Below are positions 1-11,038 of a DNA stretch of 64,000 bases, one piece after another (within the stretch, counting starts at the first letter, position 1; each line of letters begins with the position of its first letter). The notes beneath the pieces were generated by a model. The model was not told where the DNA came from and did not search any database. It saw only the letters and a list, made by a program, of their open reading frames with translations. A program made the translations under genes and the position numbers. This DNA is from Delphinapterus leucas (lineage: Eukaryota; Chordata; Mammalia; Artiodactyla; Monodontidae), in assembly GCF_002288925.2 (NCBI RefSeq), contig NW_022098067.1, forward strand, positions 1,074,707 through 1,138,706, read 5' to 3'.

Positions 1-537
1 GACAGAAACCACAGTTATTTGAACAGAGAGAACTTAATATAAAGAATGGTTAACTAATGTAAAGTTGTTAATAAGTAACTAAAGGAATAAAAAGAAAACT
101 TAGGCATCATGGAAATGACAACTGCAGGAAGCAGCTACAACCCCTAGGGCTGAAGGAACAAAGAGGTTGCAATTATTAAGACTTAAAAACTTAGAAGAGG
201 GGCCCTATGGACCAGAGTTCCAGATCTTCAGCTCATCTGGTGCTCTTTTCTCTGGACAGAGGGGAAGCCTGGTGAAGTTATTCCTGTAAATTTGGAAAAA
301 CCCAGACAGAGTCAGCTGCTACTGGGAACTGCTGCTACTGGAGAACATTTCCGAGGTGACTCTAATGGTAATAGGAAGGCCACAGGAACCAAAGGGAGCA
401 AGCTGAAAGCAGCATGTCTTCTGCTCCCCCAGCATTGCAGTCTCCCTCCAGTACTCCCTGTAGGCAGAGTCTAACAGGGCATCAGCAGGCAAAGCAGAAA
501 CGTGGTTATCTGAGTCTCAGCTCCAGCGTCAAAACTG
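1..537. other. Unassigned sequence left of L1-A
   Basis: This stretch has no convincing gene. It has the feel of an old dispersed mammalian repeat, GC-richer around positions 190-480 than its surroundings, but I cannot name a family. The only open frame (292-474, 60 codons) has no recognisable domain. The last ten bases, gagtattcaa at 538-547, are the left TSD of the following L1, so the sequence was originally contiguous with the bases from 1907 onward. Confidence 0.4.
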
Positions 538-547
538 GAGTATTCAA

Positions 548-1573
548 ACTGCACAACTACATGTAAAAGAATGAAATTAGAACATTTTCTCACACCACAT
601 ATAAAAATAAACTCAAAATGCATTAAAGACCTAAATGTAAGACTGGGAACCATAATACTCCCAGGAGAAAACATAGGCAGAACACTCTTTGACATAAACT
701 GTAGCATTATTTTTTTGGATCAGTCTCCTAAGGCAAAAGTAACAAAGGCAAAAATAAACAAATGGGACCTAATTAAACATAAAAGCTTTTGCAAAGCAAA
801 GGAAACCATCAACAAAATGAAAAGACAATCTACTGAATGGGAGAAAATATTTGCAAATGATATGACCTATAAAGGGTTAATATCCTACATATATAAACAG
901 TTCATACGACTCAACATCAAAAAAAAAAAAAAGCCAACCAAACAACCTCATTAAAAAATGGATAGAAGAGCTGAATAGACATTTTTCCAAAGAAGAAGTG
1001 CAGATGGCCAAGGGGCACATGAAAAGATGCTCAACATCACTAATCATCAGAGAAATGCAAATCAAAACCACAATGAGATATCACCTCACACCTGTCAGAA
1101 TGTCTATCATCAAAAAGACACAAATAACAAATGTTGGAGGGGATGTGGAGAAAAGGGAACATTAGTGTACTGATGGTGGGAAAGTAAATTGGTGCAGTCA
1201 CTGTGGAAAACACTATGCAGGTTCCTCAAAAAACTAGAAATACCATATGATCCAGCAATACCACTTCTGGGTATATCTCCAAAGAAAACAAAAATACTAA
1301 TTTGAAAAGATACATGCACCACAATCCCCAGTGGTTATAACAGAATTATTTGCAATAACAAAAATATGGAAGCAACCTAAGTGTCCATTGATGGATGAAT
1401 GGATAAAGAAGATGTGGTATAGACATACAATAGAATATTACTCAGCTATAAAAAGGAATGAAATTGTGCCATTTGCAACAACATGGATAGACCCAGAGGG
1501 TATTATGCCTAGTGAAATAAGTCAGACAGAGAAAGACAAATACTCTATATTATCACTTATGTGTGGAATCTAA
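548..1573 (+). pseudogene. L1 ORF2 C-terminal remnant (L1-A)
   Basis: The sequence encodes the region downstream of the reverse transcriptase domain of L1 ORF2p. Frame 571-954 reads through the conserved block containing KINSKCIKDLNVR and NKWDLIKHKSF. Frame 1331-1573 reads the terminal block with [21 protein letters not shown], as in all mammalian L1s, and ends at a TAA. Between 955 and 1330 the Cys-rich segment is still visible at the DNA level but contains stops and a frame change. A homopolymer A run near 921-932 probably caused one frameshift. No endonuclease or RT domain is present because the insertion is 5'-truncated. It cannot encode a working protein. Confidence 0.85.
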
Positions 1574-1896
1574 AAAAAAAATTAAAAAGAATAAAAATAA
1601 CAAAATAGAAACAGAGTCACAGATATAGAGAACAAATTAATGGTTAACAGTGGTGAGAGGGAAGGGAGGAGGAGCAAGATAGGGATAGAAGTTTAAGAGA
1701 TACAAACTACTATGTATAAAATAAATAAGCTACAAGGATATATTGTACAGCACAGAGAATATAGCCAATATTTTATAAAACTTTAAATGGAGTATAATCT
1801 ATAAAGATACAGATTTACTATGCTGAAACTAATATAATTACTATACTTGAAACTAATATAATATTGTAAATTAACTATACTTCAAAAAAAAAAACA
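548..1896 (+). mobile_element. L1-A: 5'-truncated LINE-1, 3' end of ORF2 plus 3' UTR
   Basis: The element carries the C-terminal third of L1 ORF2 followed by a 3' UTR and a short A-run at 1884-1894. The TSD gagtattcaa lies at 538-547 and again at 1897-1906, immediately after the tail, which fixes both ends and shows ordinary target-primed insertion with 5' truncation to about 1.35 kb. The 3' UTR (from 1574) resembles the older L1MA-type mammalian tail, rich in short AT motifs and ending in a stretch that reads cttgaaactaatataa. Reading frames are interrupted, so the copy is dead. Confidence 0.88.
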
Positions 1897-1906
1897 GAGT
1901 ATTCAA

Positions 1907-2486
1907 GTGTGCATTAGGAAAAATAAGCAATAATTTAATAACTAGGACAAATGAGAAACCAACAGAGGGTGCAACTCTTATCTTCAAAACCCCTAATCCA
2001 ATGCCTGATAATTACTCCTCGAACTCCTTCTGTGTAGTTCTGTGAGGACAGATATCTCTCCTATCTGGGGAAGCAGGTCACTGGGAGAGAGTATATCTGG
2101 GCATGGTTATCCTGCAGCATTTGTTACTTGCTCTCCTTCTTGCAGGATAATACACACAGTCATCTTAATACCCACAGAGATATTTGTAATATCCTCCCTT
2201 TGTGGCTTTTTGGCCCATGTATCTTTATGGAGAAATGGTGCTCCAAGAACCACTGGTTCATATGCTTTTGGCAACACCATAGTAAGAGTCATGATAGGAA
2301 TACAGAGTTCCTTTTCTTTCTACTAAGGGGCCTCCAATATGTCTTTTTACTCAGTATTGACTGAGAAACTGGTACTGGTCCAGCTGCTGGCTGACATTTT
2401 TTGAATGAGAAATGAAAAGTACAGTTCTGGAAATGAACTGGGGTGGTTGAGAATTGATTTTTTTTTTTTTTTTGGAAGGAATGATG
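1907..2486. other. Unassigned sequence between L1-A and L1-B
   Basis: No gene or confidently named repeat is visible. A T-run occupies about 2459-2473 just upstream of the L1-B target site. Short overlapping open frames on both strands (2042-2364, 2107-2292) have no recognisable motif and are interpreted as chance. Confidence 0.4.
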
Positions 2487-2502
2487 AAAAGAATTGCTCA
2501 CA
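2487..2502. repeat. Left TSD of L1-B
   Basis: The 16-bp sequence aaaagaattgctcaca recurs exactly at 8379-8394. The two copies bracket a complete L1, so this is the duplicated target of a single retrotransposition event. The right copy begins within the poly(A) tail, so the first few A residues are ambiguous. Confidence 0.93.
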
Positions 2503-3400
2503 CATGGAGGAACCAAGATGGTGGAGTAGAAGGACGTGCTCTCACTCCCTCTTATGAGAACACCGGAAACACAACTAGCTGCTGGACAGTCATCAGCAGG
2601 AAGACGCTGGAACTCACCAAAAAAGATACCCCACATCCAAAGACAAAGGAGAAGCCACAATGAGACGGTAGGAGGGGAGCAATCACAGTAAAATCAAATC
2701 CAATAACTGTTGGGTGGGTGACTCACAGACTGGAGAACGCTTATACCACAGAAGCCCACCCACTGGACTGGAGGTTCTGAGCCCCACTTCAGGCTTCCCA
2801 ACCTGGGGGTCCGGCAATGGAAGGAGGAATTCCTAGAGAATCAGATATTGAAAGCTAGTGGGATTTGATTACAGGACTTTGACAGGACTGGGGGAAACAG
2901 AGACTCCACTCTTGGAGGGCACACACAAAGTAGTGTGCACATCAGGACCCAGGGGAAGGAGCAGTGACCCCAGGGGAGACTAAAGCAGACCTACCTGCTA
3001 GAGTTGGAAGGTCTCCTGAAGAGGCAGGGGGTGAAAGTGGGGACAAAGACACTGGCAGCAGAAGTTCTGGGAAGTACTCCTTGGCATGAGCCTGCCCATA
3101 GTCTGTCATTAGCCCCACCAAAGAGCCCAGGTAGGCTCCAGTGTTGGGCCGCCTCAGGCCAAACAACCAACAGGGAGGAAACCCAGCCCCACCCATCAGC
3201 AGTCAAGTGGATTAAAGTTTTACTGAGCTCTGCCCACCAGAGCAACAGTCAGCTCTACCCACCACCAGTCCCTCTCATCAGGAAAGTTACACAAGCCTCT
3301 TAGATAGCCTCATCCACCAGAGGGCAGACAGAAGAAGCAAGAAGAACTACAATCCTGCAGCCTGTGGAACAAAAACCACATTCACAGAAAGATAGACAAG
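2503..3400 (+). promoter_or_regulatory. L1-B 5' UTR (internal promoter region)
   Basis: The 0.9-kb segment between the left TSD and the ORF1 start codon is the expected location of the L1 internal RNA polymerase II promoter. It is GC-richer than the flanks, and its sequence pairs with 53502-54453 in L1-G along most of its length, including the shared start motif, a gcccca-rich middle and a block reading cagagggcagacag just before ORF1. It is unlike most of the L1-D 5' UTR. Promoter activity is inferred from position only. Confidence 0.75.
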
Positions 3401-4331
3401 ATGAAAAGGCAGAGGGATATGTACCAGATGAAGGAACAAGATACAACCCAAGAAAAACAACTAAATGAAGTGGAAATAGGCAATCTTCCAGAAAAACAAT
3501 TCAGAATAATGATAGTAAACATGATTCCGGACCTCGGAAAAAGAATGGAGGCAAAGACTGAGAAGATGCAAGAAATATTTAACAAAGACCTAGAAGAATT
3601 AAAGAGAAAACAAACAGAGATGAACAATATGGTAACTGAAATGAAAACTACACTAGAAGGAATCAATAGCAGTGCTATTGATTATGGCAGAAGAACGGAT
3701 AAGTGAGGCAGAAGAATGGATAGGTGACCTGGAAGACAGAAAGGTAAAATCCACTGTTGCAGAACAGAATAAAGAAAAAAGAATGCAAAGAAATGAAGAC
3801 AGCTTAAGAGATCTCTGGGACAACATTAAACACAACAACATTTGCATTACAGGGGTCCCAGAAGGAGAAGAGAGAGAGAAAAGATGCGAGAAAATATTTG
3901 AAGAGATTATAGATGAAAAATTCCCTGACATGGGAAAGAAAATAGCCACCCAAGTCCAGGAAGTGCAGTGAGTCCCATACAGGATAAACGCAAGGAGAAA
4001 CATGCCGAGACACACAGTAATCAAACTGGCAAAAATTAAAGACGAAGAAAAATTATTGAAAGCAGCAAGGGAAGAATGACAAATAACATACAAGGGAACT
4101 CCCATAAGGTTAACAGCTGATTTCTCAGCAGAAACTCTACAAGCCAGAAGGGAGTGGCATGATATACTTAAAATGATGAAAGGGAAGAACCTACAACCAA
4201 GATTACTCTACCCGGCAAGGATCTCATTCGGATTCGATGGAGAAATCAAAAGCTTTACAGACAAGCAAAGGCTAAGAGAATTTAGCACCACCAAACCAGC
4301 TCTACAACAAATGCTAAAGGAACTTCTCTAA
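3401..4331 (+). pseudogene. L1 ORF1 remnant (L1-B)
   Basis: ORF1p is the trimeric RNA-binding chaperone of the L1 ribonucleoprotein. The start ATG at 3401 opens a frame through an Asn/Gln/Glu/Lys-rich coiled-coil region up to about 3700. A small insertion around 3672-3690 shifts the frame, and coding continues in the frame of 3672 through the conserved RNA-recognition-like block (DLWDNIKHNNICITGVPEGEE). Internal TGA stops follow at 3969-3971 and near 4077. The C-terminal domain is still recognisable to the TAA at 4329-4331. With one frameshift and at least two stops it cannot make full-length ORF1p, but the length (about 310 codons) is normal for the family. Confidence 0.9.
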
Positions 4332-4389
4332 GTGGGAAACACAAGAGAAGAAAAAGACCTAAAAACACAAACCCAAAACATTTAAGAAA

Positions 4390-7300
4390 ATGGTCATAGG
4401 TACATACATAGCGATAATTACCTTAAACGTGAATGGATTAAATGCTCCAACCAAAAGACACAGGCTTGCTGAATGGATACAAAAACAAGACTCCTATATA
4501 TGCCGTCTACAAGAGACCCACTTCAGACCTAAGAACACATACAGACTGAAAGTGAGAGGATGGAAAAAGATATTCCATGCCAATGGAAATCAAAAGAAAG
4601 CTGGAGTAGCAATACTCATATCAGATAAAATAGACTAAAATAAAGAATGTTACAAGAGACAAGGAGGACACTACATAATGATCAAAGGATCAACCCAAGA
4701 AGAAGATATAACAATTATAAATATATATGCACCCAACATAGGCACACCTCAATACATAAGGTAACTGCTAACATCTATAAAAGAGGCAAATGACAGTAAC
4801 AATAATAGTGGGGGACTTTATAACACCTCACTTACACCAATGACAGATTATACAAAATGAAAATAAATAAGGAAACAGAAGCTTTAAATGACACAATAGA
4901 CCAGATAGATTTAATTGATATTTATATACATTCCATTCAAAAACAGCAGATTACACTTTGCTCTCAAGTGCACATGGAACATCGTCCAGGATAGATCACA
5001 TCTTGGGTCACAAATCAAGCCTCAGTAAATTTAAGAAAATTGAAGTCACATCAAGCATCTTTTCTGACCACAACACTATAAGATTAGAAATGAATTACAG
5101 GGAAAAAAATGTAAAAAACACAAACACATGGAGGCTAAACAACACGTTACTAAAAACCAAGAGATGACTGAAGAAATCAAAGAGGAAACCAAAAAATACC
5201 TAGAGACAAATGACAATGAAAATACGACGAACCTAAACCTATGGGATGCACCAAAAGCAGTTCTAAGAGGGAAGTTTAGAGCTACACAAGCACACCTCAG
5301 GAAACAAGAAAAATCTCAAATAAACCATCTAACCTTACACCTAAAGGAACTAGAGAAAGAAGAACAAACAAAACCCAAAGTTAGCAGAAGGAAAGAAATC
5401 GTAAAGATCAGAGCAGAAATAAATGAAATAGAAGCAAAGAAAACAATAGCAAAGATCAATAAAACTAAAAGCTGGTTCTCTGAGAAGATAAAATTGATAA
5501 ACCATTAGCCAGACTAATCAAGAAAAAGAGGGAGAGGACTCAAATCCATAAAATTAGAAATGAAAAAGAAGTTACAACAGACACTGCAGAAATACAAAGC
5601 ATCCTAAGAGACTACCACAAGCAAATCTATGCCAATAAAATGGACAACCTGGAAGAAATGGAAAAATTCTTAGAAAGGTATAACCTTCCAAGACTGAACC
5701 TGGAAGAAATAGAAAATATAAACAGACCAATCAAAAGCACTGAAATGATACTGTGATTAAAAACCAACAAACAAAAGCCCAGGAACAGATGTCTTCACAG
5801 GTGAATTCTATCAAACATTTAGAGAAGAGCTAACACCCATCCTTCTCAAACTGTTCCAAAAAATTGGAGAGGAAGGAACACTCCCAAACTCATTCTATGA
5901 GGCCACCATCATCCTGAAAACAAAACCAGACAGAGATACTACAAAAAAAAAGAGAAGATTACAGACCAATATCACTGATGAATATAGATGCAAAAATCCT
6001 CAACAAAATACTAGCAAACAGAATCCAACAACACATTAAAAGGATCATACACCATGATCAAGTGAGATTTATCCTAGGGATGCAAGGATTCTTCAATATA
6101 TACAAATCAATCAATGTGATATACCATATTAACAAATTGAAGAATAAAAACCATATGATCATCTCAATAGATGCAGAAAAACTTTTGACAAAATTCAACA
6201 CCCATTTATGATAAAAACCCTCCAGAAAGTGGGCATAGAGGGAACCTACCTCAACATAATAAAGGCCATATATGACAAACCCACAGTAAACATCATTCTC
6301 AATGGTGAAAAACTGAAAGTCTTTCCTCTAAGGTCAGGAACAAGACAAGGATGTCCACTCTCACCACTATTACTCAACACAGTTTTGGAAGTCCTAGCCA
6401 CAACAATCAGAGAAGAAAAGAAATAAAAGAATACAAATTGTAAAAGGAGGAGTAAAACTGTCACTGTTTGCAGATGACACTATACTATACATAGAGAATC
6501 CTAAAGATGCCACCAGAAAGCTACTAGAGCTAATCAATGAATTTGGTAAAGTTGCAGGATATTAAAGTAATGCACAGAAATCTCATGCATTCCTATACAC
6601 TAATGATGAAAAATCTGAAAGAGAAATTAAGGAAAAACTCCCATCTACCATTGCAACAAAAAGAATAAAATACCCAGGAATAAACCTACCTAGTTAGATC
6701 AAAAACATGTATGCAGAAAATTATAAGACACTGATGAAAGAAATTAAAGATGATACCAACAGATGGAGAGATATACCATGTTCTTCGATTGGAAGAATCA
6801 ATATTGTGAAAATGACTATACTACCCAAAGCAATCTACAGATTCAATGCAATCCCTATGAAATTACCAATGGCATTTTTTATGGAACTAGAACAAAAAAC
6901 TTTAAAATTTGTATGGAGACAGAAAAGACCTCTAATAGCCAACGCAGTCTTGAGGGAAAAAAACGGAGCGGGAGGAATCAGACTCCCTGACTTCAGACTA
7001 TACTACAAAGCTACAGTAATCAAGACAATATGGTACTGGCACAAAAACAGAAACATAGATCAATGGAACAAGATAGAAAGCCCAGAGATAAATCCATGCA
7101 CCTATGGTCAACTAATCTATGACAAAGGATGCAAGGATATACAATGAAGAAAAGACAGTCTCTTCAGTAAGTGGTGATGGGACAACTACATGTACAAGAA
7201 TGAAATTAGAATACTCCCTAACACCATACACAAAAATAAACTCAAAATGGATTAGAGAACTAAATGTAAGACCGGACACTATAAAACTCTTAGAGGAAAA

Positions 7301-8192
7301 CATAGGAAGAACACTCTTTGATATAAATCACAGCAAGATCTTTTTTGATTCACCTCCTAGAGTAATGGAAATGAAAACAAAAATAAACAAATGGGACCTA
7401 ATGAAACTTCAAAGCTTTTGCACAGCAAAGGAAACCATAAACAAGATGAAAAGACAACCCTCAGAATGGGAGCAAATATTTGCAAATGAATCAACAGACA
7501 AAGGATTAATCTCCAAAATATATAAACAGCTCATGCAGCTCAATATTAAAGAAACAAACAACCCAATCCAAAAATGGGCAGAAGACCTAAATAGACATTT
7601 CTCCAAAGAAGCCATACAGATCACCAAGAAGCACATGAAAAACTGCTCAACATCACTAATTATTAGAGAAATGTAAATCAAAACTACAATGAGGTATCAC
7701 CTCACACAAGTTAGAATGGGCATCATCAGAAAATCTACAAACAACAAATGCTGGAGAGGGTGTGGAGAAAAGGGAACCCTCTTGCACTGTTTGTGGGAAT
7801 GTAAATTGATACAGCCACTATGGAGAACAGTATGGAGGTTCCTTAGAAAACTAAAAATAGAGTTACCATATGACCCAGCAATCCCACTACTAGGCATATA
7901 CCCAGAGAAAACCATAATTCATAAAGACACATGCACCCCAATGTTCATTGCAGCACTATTTACAATAGTCAGGTCATGGAAGCAACCTAAATGCCCATCG
8001 ACAGATGAATGGATAAAGAAGATGTGGCACATATATACAATGGAATATTACTCAGCCATAAAAAGGAACGAAATTGGGTCATTTGTTGAGATGCGGATGG
8101 ATCTAGAGACTGTCATACAGAATAAAGTAAGTCAGAAGAGAAAAACAATATCGTATATTAACGCATGTATGTGGCACCTAGAAAAATGGTAG
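4390..8192 (+). pseudogene. L1 ORF2 remnant, endonuclease/reverse transcriptase (L1-B)
   Basis: ORF2p is the endonuclease and reverse transcriptase that drives target-primed reverse transcription. The start ATG at 4390 leads into the APE-type endonuclease (NVNGLN and QETH blocks, both with catalytic residues retained), broken by a stop at 4636-4638. RT blocks follow, with [13 protein letters not shown] near 6325-6380 and the catalytic FADD encoded at 6467-6478. The C-terminal Cys-rich segment ([21 protein letters not shown]) lies near 7740-7805. The frame changes repeatedly (frames of 4390, 5128, 5978, 6208, 6707, 7119 and 7689), and the gene ends with a TAG at 8190-8192. About 3.8 kb is full length for the family, but the copy is inactivated. 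Confidence 0.92.
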
Positions 8193-8378
8193 AGATGAAC
8201 CGGTTTGCAGGGCAGAAATTGAGACACAGATGTAGAGAACACATGTATGGACACCAAGGGAGGAAAGCCATGGGGGTCGTGGGGATGGTGGTGTGATGAA
8301 TTGGGTGATTGAGATTGACATATATACACTGATGTGTATAAAATTGATGACTAATAAGAACCTGCTGTATAAAAAAAA
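8193..8378 (+). other. L1-B short 3' UTR and poly(A)
   Basis: The 3' UTR is only about 180 bp and its poly(A) begins directly after cctgctgtat. In L1-G the homologous point (about 60272) is followed by another 160 bp before the tail. The difference marks a separate L1 3'-end lineage or use of an upstream polyadenylation position. Confidence 0.7.
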
Positions 8379-8394
8379 AAAAGAATTGCTCACA
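8379..8394. repeat. Right TSD of L1-B
   Basis: Exact copy of the 16-bp sequence at 2487-2502, directly after the A-tail. Confidence 0.93.
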
Positions 8395-8465
8395 GAATGA
8401 CTCTTTGGAGAGAATACAGACATTATCGAGTAAGAATTTGCATGCATTTTTTGTACAAACATTTT

Positions 8466-8741
8466 AAAAATTAAAGTATAGCTGATTATAGTATATTAGT
8501 TCATTTATAATTTATTATAATATATTAGTTTCAGGTGTACAACATAGTGACTCAATATTTTTTTTAAATTATACTCCATTTAAAGCTATTACAAAATAAT
8601 GGCTATATTTTCCTGTGCTGTACAGCATATCCTTACTGTTCATTTATTTGATACATAGTAGTCTGTATCTCTTAATCCCTTCCCTCTACTTTGCCCCGCC
8701 CCCCTCCTCACTGGTAACCACTAGTTTGTTCTCCATATCTG
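8466..8741 (-). mobile_element. L1-C: antisense L1 3' UTR fragment
   Basis: This is the reverse complement of an L1MA-type 3' UTR, reading ggtgtacaacatagtgact and atactccatttaaagc as in the tail of L1-A on the opposite strand. It is bounded by a near-perfect 14-bp TSD, tgtacaaacatttt at 8452-8465 and tgtacacacatttt at 8742-8755 (one mismatch). It is a severely 5'-truncated insertion. Confidence 0.82.
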
Positions 8742-8755
8742 TGTACACACATTTT

Positions 8756-9754
8756 TAAATGTTTGTATTTTAGTGGATGTGCTCAAAAGGTCAAAATATT
8801 AAAGTACTCCAATAAAAAATAAGTGACATCAATAATCACAGCTCTGCAACAGTATAACAGTGTCTCTTGCAAAAGCATCCATAGTAAACCCAGTAGTCAT
8901 TAATTAACCCTTGGGAACCATGTAACTGTTTAAGTAAAATTATTTACTACCCTGAGTATGCTCTATTGTATTTTCTTGGATGCTTCAGATTACCCACCAC
9001 ATTTCCTTGGTGCCACCCTGATGCTGTGGCACGTCTCTAATACCTTGTTCATGTCAGGTTGTACTTTGTTCCACTGGTACTGCATGAGATGCTCAATCTA
9101 ATGCTCCAGCTCACAGGTATCACCATAATAACCAGTTTCCTCAGTTGTAGCAAAAATACATTTTACATATCAATAAAAATTTCAGTGCATTTTTGTATGT
9201 TGTCTTTTACAATGTGAAGATGGGTAGGTAAGGCATTTGTCCTAAAATGGTGCCTGACCTAGTAAGTACAATAATATATATGTGTCAGCTTAAGAAAATA
9301 TTAAGATAGTGAGTTACGGTTTAGGAAACAACAGTGGCAGTTGTGGTGTAACAAGGAAAGTAGAAAGGGTAAAGATAAGAATGTATAACTATCTTTCCAG
9401 TTCAGTCTCTTGGATCCAGGGATTTAAGTAAAACTTACTTCTAATAGGGAACACCCTCATATGAAAGTGAAAATTAAACTTAATTCTAATGAGTTTGGTG
9501 TCAAATTCAAATGAGTATTGATGTCAAATCTTGCAAAAATGGCAAAATGATATGATCCTGCTTAGGATATTACTGCTTAAAGATGTGGCAATTGTAATCA
9601 ATAATAACCATGTTTTGTTTGTAAAACCTTGAGGGTCAGAGCAATTTAATAGATAAAAATAGAAGCAATACATGAATTACTTCCCAGTGTCAATAGTCTT
9701 TCCTTGCTTTAGGTTTTCAATCTTTAAGGCAAACCTTATCTACAACCCAGATCC
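8756..9754. other. Unassigned AT-rich sequence
   Basis: No gene and no repeat that I can name. No long open frame on either strand. Confidence 0.5.
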
Positions 9755-9866
9755 ATACTGTCCAATATAGTAGACACCAGTTACACATGGCTAGTAGCTA
9801 CCACACGGGACAGCACAGATATTAGAACAGTCCATCATTGCAGAAAATTCGATTATACTATATCTG
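9755..9866 (-). mobile_element. MER5-like hAT (Charlie) MITE fragment
   Basis: The segment opens with tactgtccaatatagtag, contains tggctagtagctaccaca, and ends with a block matching the reverse complement of the MER5 terminal region (cagatattagaacagtcc). It is an internally shortened, non-autonomous DNA transposon relic, assigned from memory of the MER5A/B consensus. Confidence 0.65.
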
Positions 9867-10090
9867 TAGTCAAGAGCACCATTCATTAGGGCTCAGTGCT
9901 AAGTGGGTTTAATTATTTCTAGAATTTTCCTAACAGAGGCATATAAACATTAGACCAAAGAAGATAAGGAGGAAACGTAGTAATTTTAATATATTTTTCC
10001 CTATTGTTACATTTAAAAGACAAATATTCACAATAATGTATTTATTTCCCTATTATTTTTAGTTAATGGTTTGGCTGCGTGGGATGGGAG
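9867..10090. other. Unassigned AT-rich sequence
   Basis: No gene or recognisable element. It is A/T-rich around 9980-10060. Confidence 0.4.
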
Positions 10091-10580
10091 GGTGTTGGAG
10101 GTCATGGAGAGGACGTGACTGCGGCTTGACTGGCTAGAGGGACCTGGGCAACAGAGGTTTTTCATCCCTTCTCCATCTTTGGAATGTTCTGCCTGTCTTT
10201 CTCACAGCTGAGCTGTTTTCAAGGATGAAGCCTTGAGAGATCAATGAGTTGAGACCACCTGGACTAAATGTGTGGCTGAACCCAGTTAAGGCTTCTGTAC
10301 AGCCTCTTAAGATTCTGGCAGCAGATGTGGAGATCTCCTCATCTTGTAGCCACCAACACAAGCCTAGTGTATTAGTTCCCATGCTTATTAAAGCTGCCCC
10401 CTGCCAATCTGGAGTGGTCTCCTCTTTCCTTACCCTCTGTGTATGCGGCCAGTTTCGGATTTCACCCGGGAACTCCCAAGGTTGGGAACCAAGAGAAGGT
10501 TCATTCTGAAATACTGCTAGAGTACCTAGGACCCAGAGGATGATGGATCCCAGGGGGTTCACCTGGAAACTTGTCTGAAG
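10091..10580. other. Possible solo LTR (unassigned)
   Basis: A GC-richer block stands out from its AT-rich surroundings. Its composition and phrases such as acccgggaactcccaagg look like an old endogenous-retrovirus LTR, but I cannot match a family, define TG/CA ends or find a TSD. The overlapping 153-codon minus-strand frame (10134-10595) has no recognisable domain and I treat it as chance. Confidence 0.3.
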
Positions 10581-10857
10581 ATTATACAGCTTCAAAGAAG
10601 GGTACTGAGAGTGAGTTACAAAGATTACCAGGATTCATGATGTATTTATGTGTAACATCTACTCAGGTAACTCTCGTCTTGCAAGAGTTAAACTTTCATT
10701 AGGACAATAATCAGTGCTGTATTTCCAGGCCCATGGGAAACAGCTTGCTCTGCTATAGAAGCACTAGATAAAACGATCAGCAGCTACTCCCACATACAAT
10801 GCAGAGAGTCCTCAAGAGCTGATTATTTGGTACTGATGTTATCTAGTACAAGAAGGC

Positions 10858-11007
10858 AACAATAATTATCAGCATCTATCAAATGTTACAACAACCTGGA
10901 AAAGTAAGTAATCTTATTCCCATTTTACCTATTGGAAACTGAGGTTCATGAAGTATAAGTAACTTGCCCAAGGTCTCATAGCTAGGAAATGAATTCAAGA
11001 TTTGTAA
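10858..11007 (+). repeat. MIR SINE fragment
   Basis: The core and tail of a MIR element are recognisable: ttcccattttacctattgg, gaaactgaggttcatgaag and taacttgcccaaggtctcat in the expected order. A run of 23 A followed by a G-rich stretch (about 11007-11038) lies immediately downstream. Confidence 0.85.
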
Positions 11008-11038
11008 AAAAAAAAAAAAAAAAAAAAAAGGTGGGGGG

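Larger units (their letters stand above)
2503..8378 (+). mobile_element. L1-B: structurally full-length LINE-1
   Basis: This 5.9-kb element has every L1 part in order: 5' UTR (2503-3400), ORF1 remnant (3401-4331), a 58-bp inter-ORF spacer, ORF2 remnant (4390-8192), a short 3' UTR (8193-8370) and an A12 tail, all between perfect 16-bp TSDs. The 5' end has the motif caagatggtggagtagaagg, the start typical of one L1 promoter class in this window (also in L1-G). The 3' UTR ends after cctgctgtat, far earlier than in L1-G. Multiple frameshifts and stops in both ORFs show the copy is inactive. The perfect TSD argues for a relatively recent insertion compared with the other full-length copies. Confidence 0.95.

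Noticed and set aside
10134..10595. 153-codon minus-strand frame
   Set aside because: It overlaps an 86-codon plus-strand frame, sits in an LTR-like GC-richer block and shows no motif.
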